DNA of 64,000 bases. It comes from Bimuria novae-zelandiae CBS 107.79. Its lineage: Eukaryota > Ascomycota > Dothideomycetes > Pleosporales > Didymosphaeriaceae. The notes beneath the pieces were generated by a model that had not been told where the DNA came from, ran no database searches, and saw only the letters and a program-made list of their open reading frames with translations. The stretch's first letter is position 1; each line of letters starts with the position of its first letter. Both the position numbers and the translations under genes were made by a program. The stretch spans positions 92,509 to 156,508 of the forward strand of contig ML976711.1 of NCBI GenBank assembly GCA_010015655.1. The letters run 5' to 3'. Below, piece by piece: positions 23,159 through 34,600 of this stretch.

Positions 23159-24548
23159 AATGATGAAGACAGAAAACGAATAAAGTCGTGTGAAAGAGTG
23201 AATGTGAGCCGTAAGAAACGCAGGAGTGAATAAAATGAGTGTGTTTTGATGGTCTAAAGGCATTTTAGGGACTTAACATTAGCTACTTCAATACTATTAA
23301 CTATCTGTACCCGTAGCCCTAGAGAGGACTGGCTCTCGGTGTTTCGGGTCTGCAAGTTGACATGTAAGACGGATTTGGATATAACGCACTAAGAAGTGCA
23401 TCGCGGTGCCGTTAAGTTTCTCCATATTGTAAGGGCCTGCACGATTCCCTCCGTTCCAATACGCGTAGGCCTCAGTATTGTGTAGCTATTGAAGTCAAAG
23501 TCAACGCTCGCAGCTCGCCGCCTGCGGATGCTTCTCGCCAATAGAGCTTTGCTATTTTGAGGCAAGATCTTAGCTTAAGAGGATGATATCTATCCAATTA
23601 CTAGACCAAAGGTCCTGCCCGATGCAAATTGACCCGAATCGACGTTTTGAATCCAAAGGTCCCGTTAGACAGGTGCTAACGGTACTCAAGTGTATCGTCT
23701 CACTCGGAACCTTCCTGTGCATGATTAATTCAATGTTTTCCGTTTATTATTTTGGCAATTGTGACTTGGGTTTGTAGATCGGTGGCCGAGTCGGTCTAGG
23801 AGTTCATTATCGTGGACTTCTGATGCGGTGCAGTTGTACGCAGTCATGTTGCACAGTTGACACGCCAAACCTCTGGGCCTCTGCAACAGTCCGTCTCAGT
23901 GTGCCTTCGGGGCACACGGGATTCATTGGTCACCTTCCTTCTCGGCACTGGCTAATCCAATATACGCGTAACTTCAAGGGCTTTACGCTGTCTTACTGAC
24001 CGCTCTCATACCAGACTAACTGAACACCGCCAACTAACACGATGGTATTTCCGAAGTCCGTACCCAAGCTCATTCGATCTGAGGCGCAGTGTAGTGGGTC
24101 TGACTGCTCGATCTATTCATTATTTTGAACTATTTTCGGTTTCTAAAGTTACACCACGCGTCCCACACGTACCAGCCGGCTCCCCTTTACCGTCTAGGTC
24201 CAAAATCGGTTAAACTCTCGGTACGACCGAGGACGCCCTTTGACTCCGTATTTAATCATTGTTATGGACTGCACTAGGCTGTCTTGAAATTTAGTACGAT
24301 GCGCATGTGCATACTCCGCCCATAAAAGTTCACTTTCCCCACCTAAGCAGCCCTGACAGGATTTCAACACCGTTCATAGCGAGTGAGCACCATCAACATC
24401 CGTCGTAGCCATGCATTCAGCGCCATAATTAGTTGGCAGACAGTAAATCGAACAAAGCGCGGGAGAAAGTGTGATGGGTGAAGCTTCCGGTGAAGACTGC
24501 CAGCCTGCAGATAGCTCGTTTTCCTTCATTAGTTATGTTTCATTGGCA
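23159..24548. other. intergenic DNA, no gene seen
   Basis: Normal composition with no convincing reading frame. It contains a short stretch at about 23775-23830 that looks like a tRNA D arm but has no matching T arm. Confidence 0.4.
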
Positions 24549-24632
24549 TATGCAGCTTCCCGGAGAAGCGGTGACACCTGATTGCGGGCGTATGCAGCTT
24601 CCCGGAGGAGCGGTGACCCCTGACTGCTGGTA
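24549..24632 (+). repeat. two tandem copies of a 42-bp unit
   Basis: Units 24549-24590 and 24591-24632 share TATGCAGCTTCCCGGAG followed by AGCGGTGACxCCTGA. A shorter related piece (GAAGCTTCCGGTGAAG) lies just upstream at about 24480. No coding role is apparent. Confidence 0.75.
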
Positions 24633-25005
24633 TATACGCCCTCAGCGCTCACCCTTCGTAGATCATGCATATCATCACTTTTCAGCCTCATCTTAGGTTT
24701 ATAGAAAGACACTGAAATCTACAGAGCGGGAACATCTCGCCACCAATAGCAAACTGATTAACGCAGCAGCCATGTCTTCTTCGCCATACTTAGTATACAG
24801 GAAGTTGTATAAACCGTCGAAGGGAAATAACATATCCCACACACATGAATGCCTCCCCACAGATGCCTAGGTGTCACCACCGCACCACACGTTCTGAGTG
24901 CATTGCATCTTCTCAACCCTAACCATTACACGGAACCGTACACGCCAGAGCAACGCACAATCCGCAACTATCCACCCAATTTCTCAACCTATTACCGCAC
25001 TCAAC

Positions 25006-25647
25006 CTAGCAAGCCGCCGCAACCCTTACGCCATTAACGCCTACCTCAACGCCCCTCCCCACAACCCCACCCGCATCCACCACAGCCACCACAGCCACCA
25101 CAACCAACATGTGCCGTCCCCCATCACCGACCCTCACCCTCTTCCCAATCTTCACCCACCCGCCCTCTCCACTTAACACCGCCGCCCCACAACTCACCCC
25201 ATCCAGAAAGACCTCAAACTGCGCCCTCTCCCTACCTCTAAGCTGCCTGCCCGACTACACCCCTGCCCCACACTCCACTGTCCTACTGCCTGCCGGGAGC
25301 GGGAAACTCTGCGCCAGCGTAAGCGTCGAAGTACTACTGCTATTGTTGCGCGTGTGGAGGAAGTGTGTTCCGTCGTGGGCGCCGCCGGATATGATACTTC
25401 GCGAACGCCAGGAGCCGGTTAAGTAGAGCATCCAGGGGGCGAGGTGTGCAGATTCGAAGGAGGGGTTTTGGAGGACGTTGACGCAGGTGGTTGCTCTCGT
25501 TTCGTGAGGACCTTGGGAGGCATGGCCTGAAGAATACGGTACAGGCGGTAGGAGTGGGGTGAGAGTGAGAGGTTGGGCGTTTGTGGATGGGGCGAGGAGT
25601 GTGAGTAGCAGGAGGACGAGGGAGAGGGCGAGCATGTAAGCAAGCAA
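25006..25647 (-). pseudogene. secreted NPSFE-type (carbohydrate-binding-like) protein gene with one in-frame TAG
   Basis: One minus-strand frame runs 25647-25006 (213 residues plus stop) with a single internal TAG at 25257-25255. It starts with a hydrophobic signal peptide (MLAYMLALSLVLLLLTLLAPSTNA). After that comes CVNVLQNPSFESAHLAPW, the opening strand typical of CBM4/9-like beta-sandwich modules in fungal secreted proteins. Beyond the TAG the frame reads AQFEVFLDGVSCG and GGWVKIG, which fit the second half of the same fold. The last 40 residues are Val/Gly-rich and overlap a short GGTGGT-type repeat, so the true C-terminus may differ. No GT-AG intron of usable size removes the stop. The binding target is unknown. 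Confidence 0.5.
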
Positions 25648-26169
25648 AAGGCTAACCTTCTGCTCCTCATGAGTAGAATATCATTTAAGGTTACAGAGCA
25701 TGGTGGGCTGTGAGATTTATTTCGGATTCGGAAGGAGGAGAATTGACTTGTGGAAAAGAAACATAAACTATGTGAATAATAGAGAAGGAAAAGACGAAAT
25801 TGAAAAACGGAAGAAAGGAATAAATGGAGAGAAAAAGGTCCTGAGGCTGAGAAGGAGGCGAGGTGAAAGTCCACGAGACGCTCTGACCGATACAAACACA
25901 CCGCAATGGAACCATGGGCGCAGTAAAATATCAACACAGACCTCATACTAGTAAGCCCAGTGACTAGTCTTGAAGCATCTCGCATGCTGTCAAGGGTGAA
26001 TGGCTGTCTGCAGACAGATAATGGGTTAGCTAAAACAACAAGCCTTTTAGGAAAGGAGGTGGTCACGCATCTTCTAGAAGCATTCGCAATATTCGGTGCT
26101 GCAGGGAAATTATACCTTGAAAAAGTGGGGGCAATAGCAACCGCGGGAAACGGAAATCGTGGTGAAGGC

Positions 26170-27793
26170 TAAAAGAGCATTAGTACTGAATCGGTTAGCG
26201 CGAAAACACCATTGGCGTCAGCGCAGCGATCGATTCCCTGATCTGCGCCAGGAAAGGGCTGTTGTCAGAGCGACGAAGACACAGGGGATGAAGTGCAATC
26301 CAGTGATGAGAATTCCCCTTATCTATTAGCTACAGATATCCACCCCGGCCTAACCATGCCCGCTAAAATGCATTAAGTACAAAAGCGCAATTAAACCTAA
26401 TTCTAGCTTTTACACATACTAATATTATAAAACACCTAATTAAGGTATCTCACCCACCTCGTTCTTGTTCTGACTTCCAACCGTATACGTAACTTTCTAC
26501 CTCATTTTGATACTGTTCCTGGACCCTCGTTGTACGCCGTTCAATCGTATGTTTTGTGTAATGCCATTGCGCTGATTGGGAGTGATTGTGAGATCAGATT
26601 GATGCCCTAGTTAGAGTTGTGCGCCCTGTCATAACGTCAGTAGGCTGGTCTACGTAACAGAAGCAACGTAGCGTACCTTTGATGCTGCGACCTGAAAGGT
26701 CAGATTGGAGATAGGTTGTGGCGTGTTATTCGAAATGTAGTTTTGCACCAAAAGCACGGTATCCGACTCCCTAGAAACCTTGAAGATGACATTTACGAGG
26801 GTGTCACTAATATAACATTGCGCTCAGAAAATTCGTTTGCGGTGAAACGTCTACGTAAGGATGAGAGAAAGGTGAGAACACATATAACATAATGTCACGT
26901 TTTTCTTTTTTATACTGATCCACGTTACGGGTACATAAGAAACCGAATTTAAAGTACCTATATGTCGCTCTTAAAACAGCTCTCTCTTTATTTATCCACT
27001 TCCTAATGTCTGCATTCTCGCGATTCTTTAATCTGAATTTTAACCCCTCTGATTTATTACTATTACTATTAGCTTTATTATTTACGTACTTCTCCTTTAG
27101 TTAGATATAATCCTGTACTACAACCTATATAAGCTCTCCTGATTTCTTTTGCACCTGGCAGATCTAAAGTTTAGTTATAAAGTTGCCTCGCTCAAACTTA
27201 AAGTTATCTATTAAGAGATTTTAAATATCTTTGACCTAGAACTTTGCTATTTGTTCTTTTTCCTTTCCCTTTAGGAGTAGATCTTCTTTCTCGCCTGCGT
27301 CTTTATTAATAGACGCGCTTTTTTCGCAATGTGCACTTTCACCTCTATTATTAACGTTTCTACTTTCGCTTTCGTCTTTATATTTATTATTACTGTTGGC
27401 GTTTGCATCCTCGTTTTCCCTATACGCATGATTATTAACTATGTTTTTATTGACTTCCTTGTCTTTATCACTGTCTGTGGCCTCCTCTACTTCTACTTTT
27501 TTTATATCTGTACTGTTTAGGGACTTCTCCTTTTTTCTACTAGCAATATATAGCATATATGTGCTGGTTTATGTCTCTTGTACACAAAATAGTTCCTATA
27601 AGAGGCATATTAGTAAAGCGTCTATCTAAAGTTAAATTTGTAGTTCCTAGTAGTATAGCAACTGTTCTGCTCTTTAAGCTAGTTAAGATATAGTGTTCCG
27701 GGTTCTATAGGATCTTTGTCTTCGAAGACGCCCATTATCTCCTTTGTAAACTTAATAGATTATTTTATATCTCTAATTCGTATTTTCTCGGGG
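26170..27793. other. transition into AT-rich repeat DNA; unclassified RIP-affected relic
   Basis: Composition drops sharply after about 26,350. The minus strand has a low-complexity Lys/Glu/Asn/Asp-rich frame at 27556-27236 (106 codons) and broken frames above it, for example MGVFEDKDPIEPGTLYLN around 27,685-27,740. I cannot assign these to a transposon family. No intact gene is seen. Confidence 0.4.
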
Positions 27794-27798
27794 ATAAT
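27794..27798 (+). repeat. 5-bp target-site duplication (ATAAT) of the Gypsy element, left
   Basis: ATAAT abuts the TGTTAAG end of the LTR at 27799 and is repeated at 34596-34600. Confidence 0.85.
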
Positions 27799-28256
27799 TG
27801 TTAAGTCCCCAAAGGATAGCTAATCCCTATAGGGGTAAAGGTTGGTTCTCGGGCAAGAATACTGGTAGGACGGGAGAGGTTGTAGTGATAGCTTGCGCTT
27901 GTCACTGGGGCGTTGGTATCGAAGGTGTGTACAGCACAATCAAATCAACAAGGTTGCTTACTCAGATCCAAACGATAGATTGATAAACAAGATTGAACAC
28001 GAATGCCATAAGGGTATTCGTGTCGGTTTATATACAAGAGGTTTATTGGTTACTGTCCACCTATCTTTCTGCCATCCTATCTTTCTGGTGGATGGTCGTG
28101 TCATCCATGGATGGTATACCGTCCATGATCTTGGCTGGATGGTATGTCTTGGCTGGATGGTACATCACGTGATCTCGGTTGCGCAACCCCACCAAGTGTC
28201 ACCCCCGCTGAGGGCCCGTTGGTCCTCCGCGTCCTATACATGTTCAGATCCTAATA
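27799..28256 (-). repeat. 3' LTR of the chromovirus retrotransposon (458 bp)
   Basis: A direct repeat of 34192-34595. The plus-strand ends are TGTTAAG...CTAATA; the partner ends ...CTAACA, so TG...CA termini are ancestral. A polypurine tract (AGAAGAGGGGAGGTGA on the minus strand, 28272-28257) lies immediately inside it, as expected next to a 3' LTR of a minus-strand element. Confidence 0.9.
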
Positions 28257-28328
28257 TCACCTCCCCTCTTCTAGATAGCGTCCTCGGTATCCTCGTTCCG
28301 CGCCCCCTGGCTGTAGATACGGTCGTCG

Positions 28329-28340
28329 CATATAAATACT
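28329..28340 (+). promoter_or_regulatory. TATA-like box upstream of the antisense Cys-cluster ORF
   Basis: CATATAAATACT lies about 50 bp before the ATG at 28388, outside the LTR and in the orientation of the antisense ORF. This suggests the ORF has its own promoter. It is inferred from position and sequence only. Confidence 0.4.
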
Positions 28341-28387
28341 CGCGTGAGTCGCTGTTTTCGCGTTCTGGTCTTAATGCCTTCCTAACC

Positions 28388-29005
28388 ATGCCTAAGGATC
28401 CCAAGCCCCGTAAAGCGCGCGCGCCTCGCAAGAAGACTTCGACCTAAGAGCGGCGTAATCGCATTTGTCGTGTTGAAGGGAGTAGTAAGGAGATGCCTTT
28501 CCGCTGCACTCGCTGCGAAAAGCTGAACATTCGTTGTTTCGTGGATACTGCGTCTGGTCGTTGTGCTGGTTGTATCGCTGCAAGGAGCGAGTGTGAGCTG
28601 TTTGTTCTTGAAGAGGAGTGGGAGAAGGTAGAGGATGAAGAGCGTGAAAAGTGGCTAGAGTTAGCTTGCGCTAAGGAAGAGACGTTGCGCAGTTAATAAG
28701 AACTTGCTTAGCATAAGCGTGAGTTATTAGAGATTAAGAGTCGTAAGAGGCTATTCGCGCGTTGGGATAGGAAATTACTAGATGCCTAGGATAAGGTGCA
28801 AGAGACGGAGAGCTCGAGTGCGGACGCTCTGTTCCAAGACGATTTCCTCGCTGATCCGGGCTGGTTACAGGCCAACAATCTCCTTCCTAATCCATCAATA
28901 GATCTTCTTCTTAACGAGTTCCTATCTAGTTCTCCTTCGATCGTTCCGGGTTCCTTCTTGTGGTCTGACGATGGTATTGTGCCAACATTTGGCGATAGTT
29001 GTTAA
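28388..29005 (+). pseudogene. antisense accessory ORF of the chromovirus: Zn2Cys6-like Cys-cluster protein, RIP-degraded
   Basis: One plus-strand frame spans 28388-29005 (206 codons). It starts MPKDPKPRKARAPRKK, a basic likely nuclear-targeting segment, and continues into FRCTRCEKLNIRCFVD and GRCAGCIAARSECELF. The spacing C-x2-C-x6-C ... C-x2-C-x6-C resembles a fungal zinc binuclear cluster. A Glu/Lys-rich coiled-coil-like segment follows (EEEWEKVEDEEREKWLEL), then an acidic C-terminus rich in Leu/Ser. It has five in-frame TAA/TAG codons (28445, two at about 28694-28699, about 28709 and about 28787), all explicable as CAA/CAG hit by RIP. It is convergent with the polyprotein and its end overlaps the chromodomain 3' end near 29,005. 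I infer a DNA- or chromatin-binding protein carried by the element. Its function is unknown. Confidence 0.65.
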
Positions 29006-32000
29006 GGTTTGCTTTTAGTTCCTATGTGTCTTCTGAGTGTGGATATCCTTTCTACTTAATTAAGTAGGTTCGTGGCTAATCTGTGTGTCGTAGTATCTTC
29101 TTAACTTCGAATTCGGTTTCCTCCTCTAGTTAGTAATAAAAGGTGGTTTTAACTGGTGTTTTAGAGTCTGCTGGTTCTAATCGGTTTATGTGGAATACTA
29201 GGTGTATTTTGGCGTCTGGTGGTAATTCTAATTGGTAGTTGACCGGTGATACTTGTTTGGAAATGAAAAATAGTCTGATCTTGACATGATCCAGTTTCTT
29301 GTGCTTTTTCTTCTAGGTTTAAAGATTTTTCGTAAGCAGATATGCTTTATCCCCCTTCTTTAGCTGAGGTGCCGTTTTTCTTTTTTAGTTTGTATAGGAA
29401 ATGCTTTGCTGTTAAGCTTTCTCGAGGTTCTCTTGGAGTTGTTGATGTATTTCTTTTATTTTTGTAGCCGTGTTGATGGCTTCTTCCGTTCTAATGGTAG
29501 TAGGAAATGTCTAATTAAAGAGATGTGGATGTCTTTCGTGGTTTGCATAGAACGGTGTATATCCAGTTACTGCTAATATCTTGTTGTTATATGCTAATTG
29601 TGCTATTGGTAATAGGGAAATCCAGTTATTCTTCTGGTTGTTACAGTAGATGCGTAGGTACGTTTCTATTGTTTAATTCGTACGTTCTGTTTGTCCGTCC
29701 GTCTGTGGATGATAGGCTGTTAATAGTTTTCGTTTTGTTCTAATAAGTGCCATGAGTGTTGTCCAGTAGTTCGAAGTGAAGAGTTTGTCTCTGTTACTGA
29801 TGATTGTCTTGGGGATACCATGATGTTGTATAAGTCGATCTAGGATAAGGAACGCTAGTTCCGTTGCTGTTATTGCCTTTTTGCACGGTAGTAATTCCAC
29901 GTATTTGGTGAATCTGTATACGATTACCAGTATTGCGTCGTAACTTACTCCGTTTGTGGGATCTTTCGACTTTGGCAATCCTGTAACAAAGTCCATTGCG
30001 ATGTCTTCCTAAGGTGCTATGGGTATCTAAATAGCTTGCATTTCTCTATACTTAAGATGTGTTGCGTGTTTATTGCGTTAGCATTTTACATATTTGCGTA
30101 TGTAGGTTGCTACTACTTCCTTGATTCCTTTAAAGCTATAGTTCCTTTGAATCAGTTCCACTGTCTTTTTAATTCCAGGGTGTCCGTATACAGAGTCGTC
30201 GTGGTATTATCGTATAACCTCTGTCTGTTGTTCCTTGGGTACTTCTCGTGTAAGTATAAGGAGTTGATTAAGTTCCGCCGTAGGTTCTAAAGAACTATTA
30301 GGTTTTTGTTTTAGTATTGCGGAGTAGGTTTTAACTTTATCTCCTACAAGATCGTGTCGTTAGCTAAGTACGTTTGCTCGTCTATTTTCCTTGCCGGGTG
30401 TATATACAATCTTAAATTTATATTGTCTAAGCGTTTCCAACTATCTTGCCTATCTTAGCGTAAGTTCTTTTATAGTCGTGAAGCGTGTAAGGTTCTTATA
30501 ATCTATAAAGATCTCAAGTGTAGAGCAGCTAAGAGCGTAGATTCTCTAGTGCTTTAACGTTTTAACAATTGCGTATAGTTCTTTGTCGTGTACGTTATAT
30601 CGTGCTTCCGTGTCGGTAAACTTGCATGAGTAATATGCAATAGGGTGCCATTTGCCATCTTTTTCTTATTTCGCGCAGGCGCCTATTGCGAGGTCGCTTG
30701 CGTCCGTTTCGATTCGTAGTGGTTTTCCATCCCTGAAGTGGATGAGTACTGGTGGCATAATGCATGCGGTTTTTAAGAGTTAGAACGACATTCTACACTC
30801 TGTAGTCTATACAAATAGTGTGTCTTTTCTTATAAGGTTTGTAAGTGGTATCGTGATCTTTGCGTAATCCTTGATAAATTATCGATTAAATCCATAGAAT
30901 CCTAAGAATTCTTAGATGTTTTTCGCTATCTTTAGTATTGGCTAGTTCTTAATGCATTTGATCTTATTAGGTGCAACTTTAATTCCTTCTATGCTAATAA
31001 CGTGTCCTAGGAATTTAAGTCGTGTTACGTGCCACTTGCACTTCTTTAGTTTAATCCTAAGGTGTGCCTTGTCTAGTGCTGTTAACACCGTCTGTACATG
31101 CAGAATATGATCTAAATCGTTTTTGGAGTAAACGAGTATATCGTCTATGTATGTAATAACGAATATGTCTAGGTAGTTATAGAGTACGTGGTTAACTAGT
31201 GCTTGGAAGTTTGCTGGTGCGTTAGTAAGTCTAAAAGGCATAACTATGTATTTAAATAGTCCGTAGCGTGACCTAAATGCTGTCTTCCACTCGTCACCTT
31301 TCTTAATTTGTATAAGGTGGTATCCATCTCGTAAGTCTATTAGTGTAAAGCGTTTGGCTCTTGAGAGTCAGTCTCTTAATTCTAAGATATTTAGTAGTGG
31401 GTATTAATTTTTAATCGTCATGTCGTTGATCTTTTAATAGTTAACACATGGTCGTGGTGTGCCGTCTTTCTTCATGACAAACATGAAAGGGCTGGCTGCT
31501 GGTGACTTCGATGGTCGTATATATCCTTTCGCGAGATTTGTCTTGATGAATTCCTTTTCTTGCTGGAGTTCTTTTCCAGTCTTGCCATATAGTGGTCCAA
31601 AGGGTGGCGTTTTCCCTTCTACTAGGTCTATCGCTAGATCCTAGGGCTGATGTTCTGGAAGGTTTGCTTTTCCCTCTCTCTCGGTGAACATATGATTCCA
31701 TGCTTGATAGCACTCCGGAATTTCATGGTTTGTGCTTTCCTCCATCTTCTTGCGCTCTGTGACCTGGTGGTTCCTACCAGCGTCTGCCAAGGGTTTCTTC
31801 CGTTTTTCGACTGTCCGTCGCGAGACTATAGTGTTAATAGCTCTCTTATCTACTATCATGCTCTGTTAATGCGTAGGCTTTACTTACAATGCACAGTTGT
31901 AGCGCTTAAAGAATAGCTTTTTTCTCTCTTAATTAATCGTGGGATTATGCTTCCTTAACTAGGGTAGTCTTAAAATCACGTCGTGATTAGCTTCCTTAAT

Positions 32001-34174
32001 AATGTCGAGGGTAATCGATTCCTAGTGTCTATAAATCGTGAGGGTAGTTTCGACCTCGTATTTAATCGTTACTTTGCCGGGCATTAGTTGTCTATTCGCG
32101 ACATAGATAGCATAGGGTATAGCCTTCTTGCGCTTATAGAGTCCTGCTCTATTAAGTGCTTTTCTTAACACATAGCTTTCCTGTGCTCCTAAGTCCAGCA
32201 TGGCTTTCATCCATATTTTTTTAAGCTATACTGGTAGCTTAATTAATGCCTAGCTATTTATGGCATTTAGTTCTCTAAAGGCGTCTTCCCTCCTGAGCCT
32301 AGGTCTAAAAAAGATATCTTTTCTATAGGTGGCTTTACGGGATTAAGGTGTCTTTCCTTCTTCTTCTCCTAAGGCTACTACTAGCCCTTTTCTAGGAGAG
32401 CTTTACCGTCCTCTTCCTTCGTTACCGTTTTAATCCTAAGGGTCGTAGTCCCTTTTAGTATGCGATTAAATCCATGCTTTCCTTTTTGCTCTTTATGTTC
32501 CTTATAATTAGGGTGTAAGCATGTTTGCCATTTGTTAGATGCGTATTTTCTATTAACTAGTAGTAACATTACTTAGTTTAGCGCTTAGTTAAGGTGTGAA
32601 AAGTATCGCTTTTCACGTTTATCCTAGAGGTAAACGTCATAATGGGTGATAGGGTAGTCAAACCACTCCTATTTATATTATTAGTACGTTTAGGGAAAGT
32701 AGCTGTATTCCTTGGCTTAGTAATAAATAGTATATTAGTCTTCTCCATAGAGGGTCTATCGTATGGTCTTATGCGTAGGGTTACAGTGGTCTAGGTCGTA
32801 CTGTGGTTCGTAGTTTGGGCTTTCGTTTAGGTATTTCTTCTTGGGGTCTTTGTGGGCGTAGCGGTGATCTGCCATTTCTCTTGCTACTTTACTAACCAGA
32901 TCGGGTTAGTAAGCATGAAAAAATGCTTCTATATAGTCTTGTTATTCTATCGCCGTAAACCCGAAGTCTCCTTCTCGAGGTTAGTATTTTTCTAAGAAGT
33001 CGAAAACATTCGTCGTCTTGCTAGTAACAGGTTTGTTCTAGCTAGGGTAAGGTGTAGGAGATTAAGGCATTAGCTCTATCTCTTTCTTATCTAAACCTTC
33101 GTATGCATCCTCGTAGAGTCGCGAGTCAGGCGAGTCTAATCGCTCTAAGTCCTTATCTAGGATGTCAGATTGTTTAATAGAGGGTATCACCTGCCATTCT
33201 TCGTCAGTTACTTCTGTGTTATTAACGGTAAGTACGTTTAACTGTTTAATGACCTTGTTCTTAGATCTGCAGTTCCTAGCGATGTGGCCTGGTTTGCTAC
33301 ATGTAAAGCATTTACGCGTCTTAGTCCCCTGTCGTTGGGTTCCATCTAAGATACGTTAGTTAGGCTTTCGGAAGCCTATAGCCTTTCCTGTTCCCTTTTC
33401 TAGGTTGTTAAACTGGATATCTTCTATAGGTTGGGGTCCGTAGTAGTTGCGTTGCTGGCGTCGAGGTGTTTTCGGCGGCGCTTTGTAGACTATAGGTGCC
33501 TATCGTCCGAAACTAATGTTCCTCGGGTTCTTGCGTAGCTCTTCTTGCAATGCAAACCATTCCCTATTAATGCGGATGGTCTCTTCGTACAGTTCTTCTA
33601 AGGTCTCTATTTTTGCACTACTACGCAGGAGTTCTTCGCGTACATTACGTTTAAGGCCTTGTTTATACATTGTTTTAAGAGATTTATCCTCCTAGTTAAG
33701 TTGCACGGCGTACTTGCGGAATTTGGCTACATACTTGGCTGTGGATTGTTGCTATTAGATTGTCTGAATCGCTTGCTCAGCGATAGCGGTTTTATTAGTG
33801 ATTTTAAATATCTATTAGAGACATTTCTTAAAGTTAGCGTAGTCCTTAATAATGTTGATAGCATCTTTATTGCGGTTAATGTAGTCTTTATCCTCGTTGT
33901 CGTGATCCATGTCCAGGTACTTAACTAAGTAGGGATAGATCTATTCTTCAGCGCTTCCTCGCATGTAAGTCGCTGCGAAGATAACCTTCTTCTTGTCTTT
34001 AAGATCTTAGTTCTGGTCAAAGAAGTAGAGGTCTAGCTATAAAAGCTAGGTATCGAGGAGACTGCGATTGCTATCGTATAAATTAGGTTTGTGCGCCTTG
34101 TTCTTGCCATCCCCTATAGGGGTGACATGGTTGTCCAAAGCCATGGAAGAGTTAGGGGTCCTGTTAGTATTCAT
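29000..34174 (-). pseudogene. chromovirus gag-pol polyprotein relic
   Basis: The frame starts at ATG 34174 (MNTNRTPNSSMALDNH). Gag extends to a CCHC zinc knuckle at 33310-33269 (KCFTCSKPGHIARNC). Protease lies around 32210-32022, with the active-site triplet reading DLG where DSG/DTG is expected. Reverse transcriptase is at about 31700-30942 and keeps the catalytic box YIDDILVYS. RNase H is at about 30,900-30,450, with heavy damage. The integrase core is at 29996-29673 (MDFVTGLPKSKDP, later AYHPQTDGQTERTN). A chromodomain lies at about 29,150-29,010 (EFEVKKILRHTD, KGYPHSEDT). Numerous TAA/TAG codons interrupt all domains. Confidence 0.85.
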
Positions 34175-34191
34175 GTTAAGGGTGTTCAAAA

Positions 34192-34595
34192 TGTTAAGTC
34201 CCCAAAGGATAGCTAATCCCTATAGGGGTAAAGGTTAGTTCTCGGGCAAGAATACTAGTAGGACAAGAGAGGTTGTAGTGATAGCTTGCGCTTGTCACTG
34301 GGGCGTTGGTATCGAAGGTGTGTACAGCATAATNNNNNNNNNNNNNNNNNNNNNNNNNNNNNNNNNNNNNNNNNNNNNNNNNNNNNNNNNNNNNNNNNNN
34401 NNNNNNNNNNNNNNNNNNNNNNNNNNNNNNNNNNNNNNNNNNNNNNNNNNNNNNNNNNNNNNNNNNNNNNNNNNNNNNTGGTATGTCTTGGCTGGATGGT
34501 ACATCACGTGATCTCGGTTGCGCAACCCCACCAAGTGTCACCCCCGCTGAGGGCCCGTTGGTCCTCCGCGTCCCATACATGTTCAGATCCTAACA
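34192..34595 (-). repeat. 5' LTR of the chromovirus, containing an assembly gap
   Basis: Matches 27799-28256 at both ends. N occupies 34334-34478 (145 bp), where the other LTR has 199 bp, so the true LTR is probably also 458 bp. The gap falls in the LTR portion with the repeated GGATGGT motifs. Confidence 0.9.
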
Positions 34596-34600
34596 ATAAT
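34596..34600 (+). repeat. 5-bp target-site duplication (ATAAT) of the Gypsy element, right
   Basis: Identical to 27794-27798 and directly follows CTAACA, the LTR end. Confidence 0.85.

Larger units (their letters stand above)
27799..34595 (-). mobile_element. Ty3/Gypsy chromovirus LTR retrotransposon, about 6.8 kb, RIP-degraded, with antisense ORF
   Basis: Two LTRs in direct orientation, an ATAAT duplication on both sides, and minus-strand coding in the order gag, protease, reverse transcriptase, RNase H, integrase, chromodomain. That order and the C-terminal chromodomain identify a chromovirus (Tf1/MAGGY-like group). Differences between the LTRs are all C/T or G/A transitions (about seven over about 259 comparable bases), as RIP would leave. 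A 145-bp run of N lies in the 5' LTR. A separate Cys-cluster ORF on the plus strand occupies 28388-29005, between the polyprotein end and the 3' LTR. The multiple stops make the element non-autonomous. Confidence 0.9.

Noticed and set aside
23775..23870. tRNA-like stretch (GGTGGCCGAGTCGGTCTAGG) resembling a Leu/Ser D arm
   Set aside because: No T arm with a TTCRANNC loop and no matching acceptor stem downstream. The anticodon arm would need an 8-base loop. Probably chance or a heavily decayed relic.
25419..26066. 215-codon minus-strand frame upstream of the NPSFE-type gene
   Set aside because: Runs through the promoter and start of the secreted-protein gene in a different frame. No domain and biased Ser/Phe composition.
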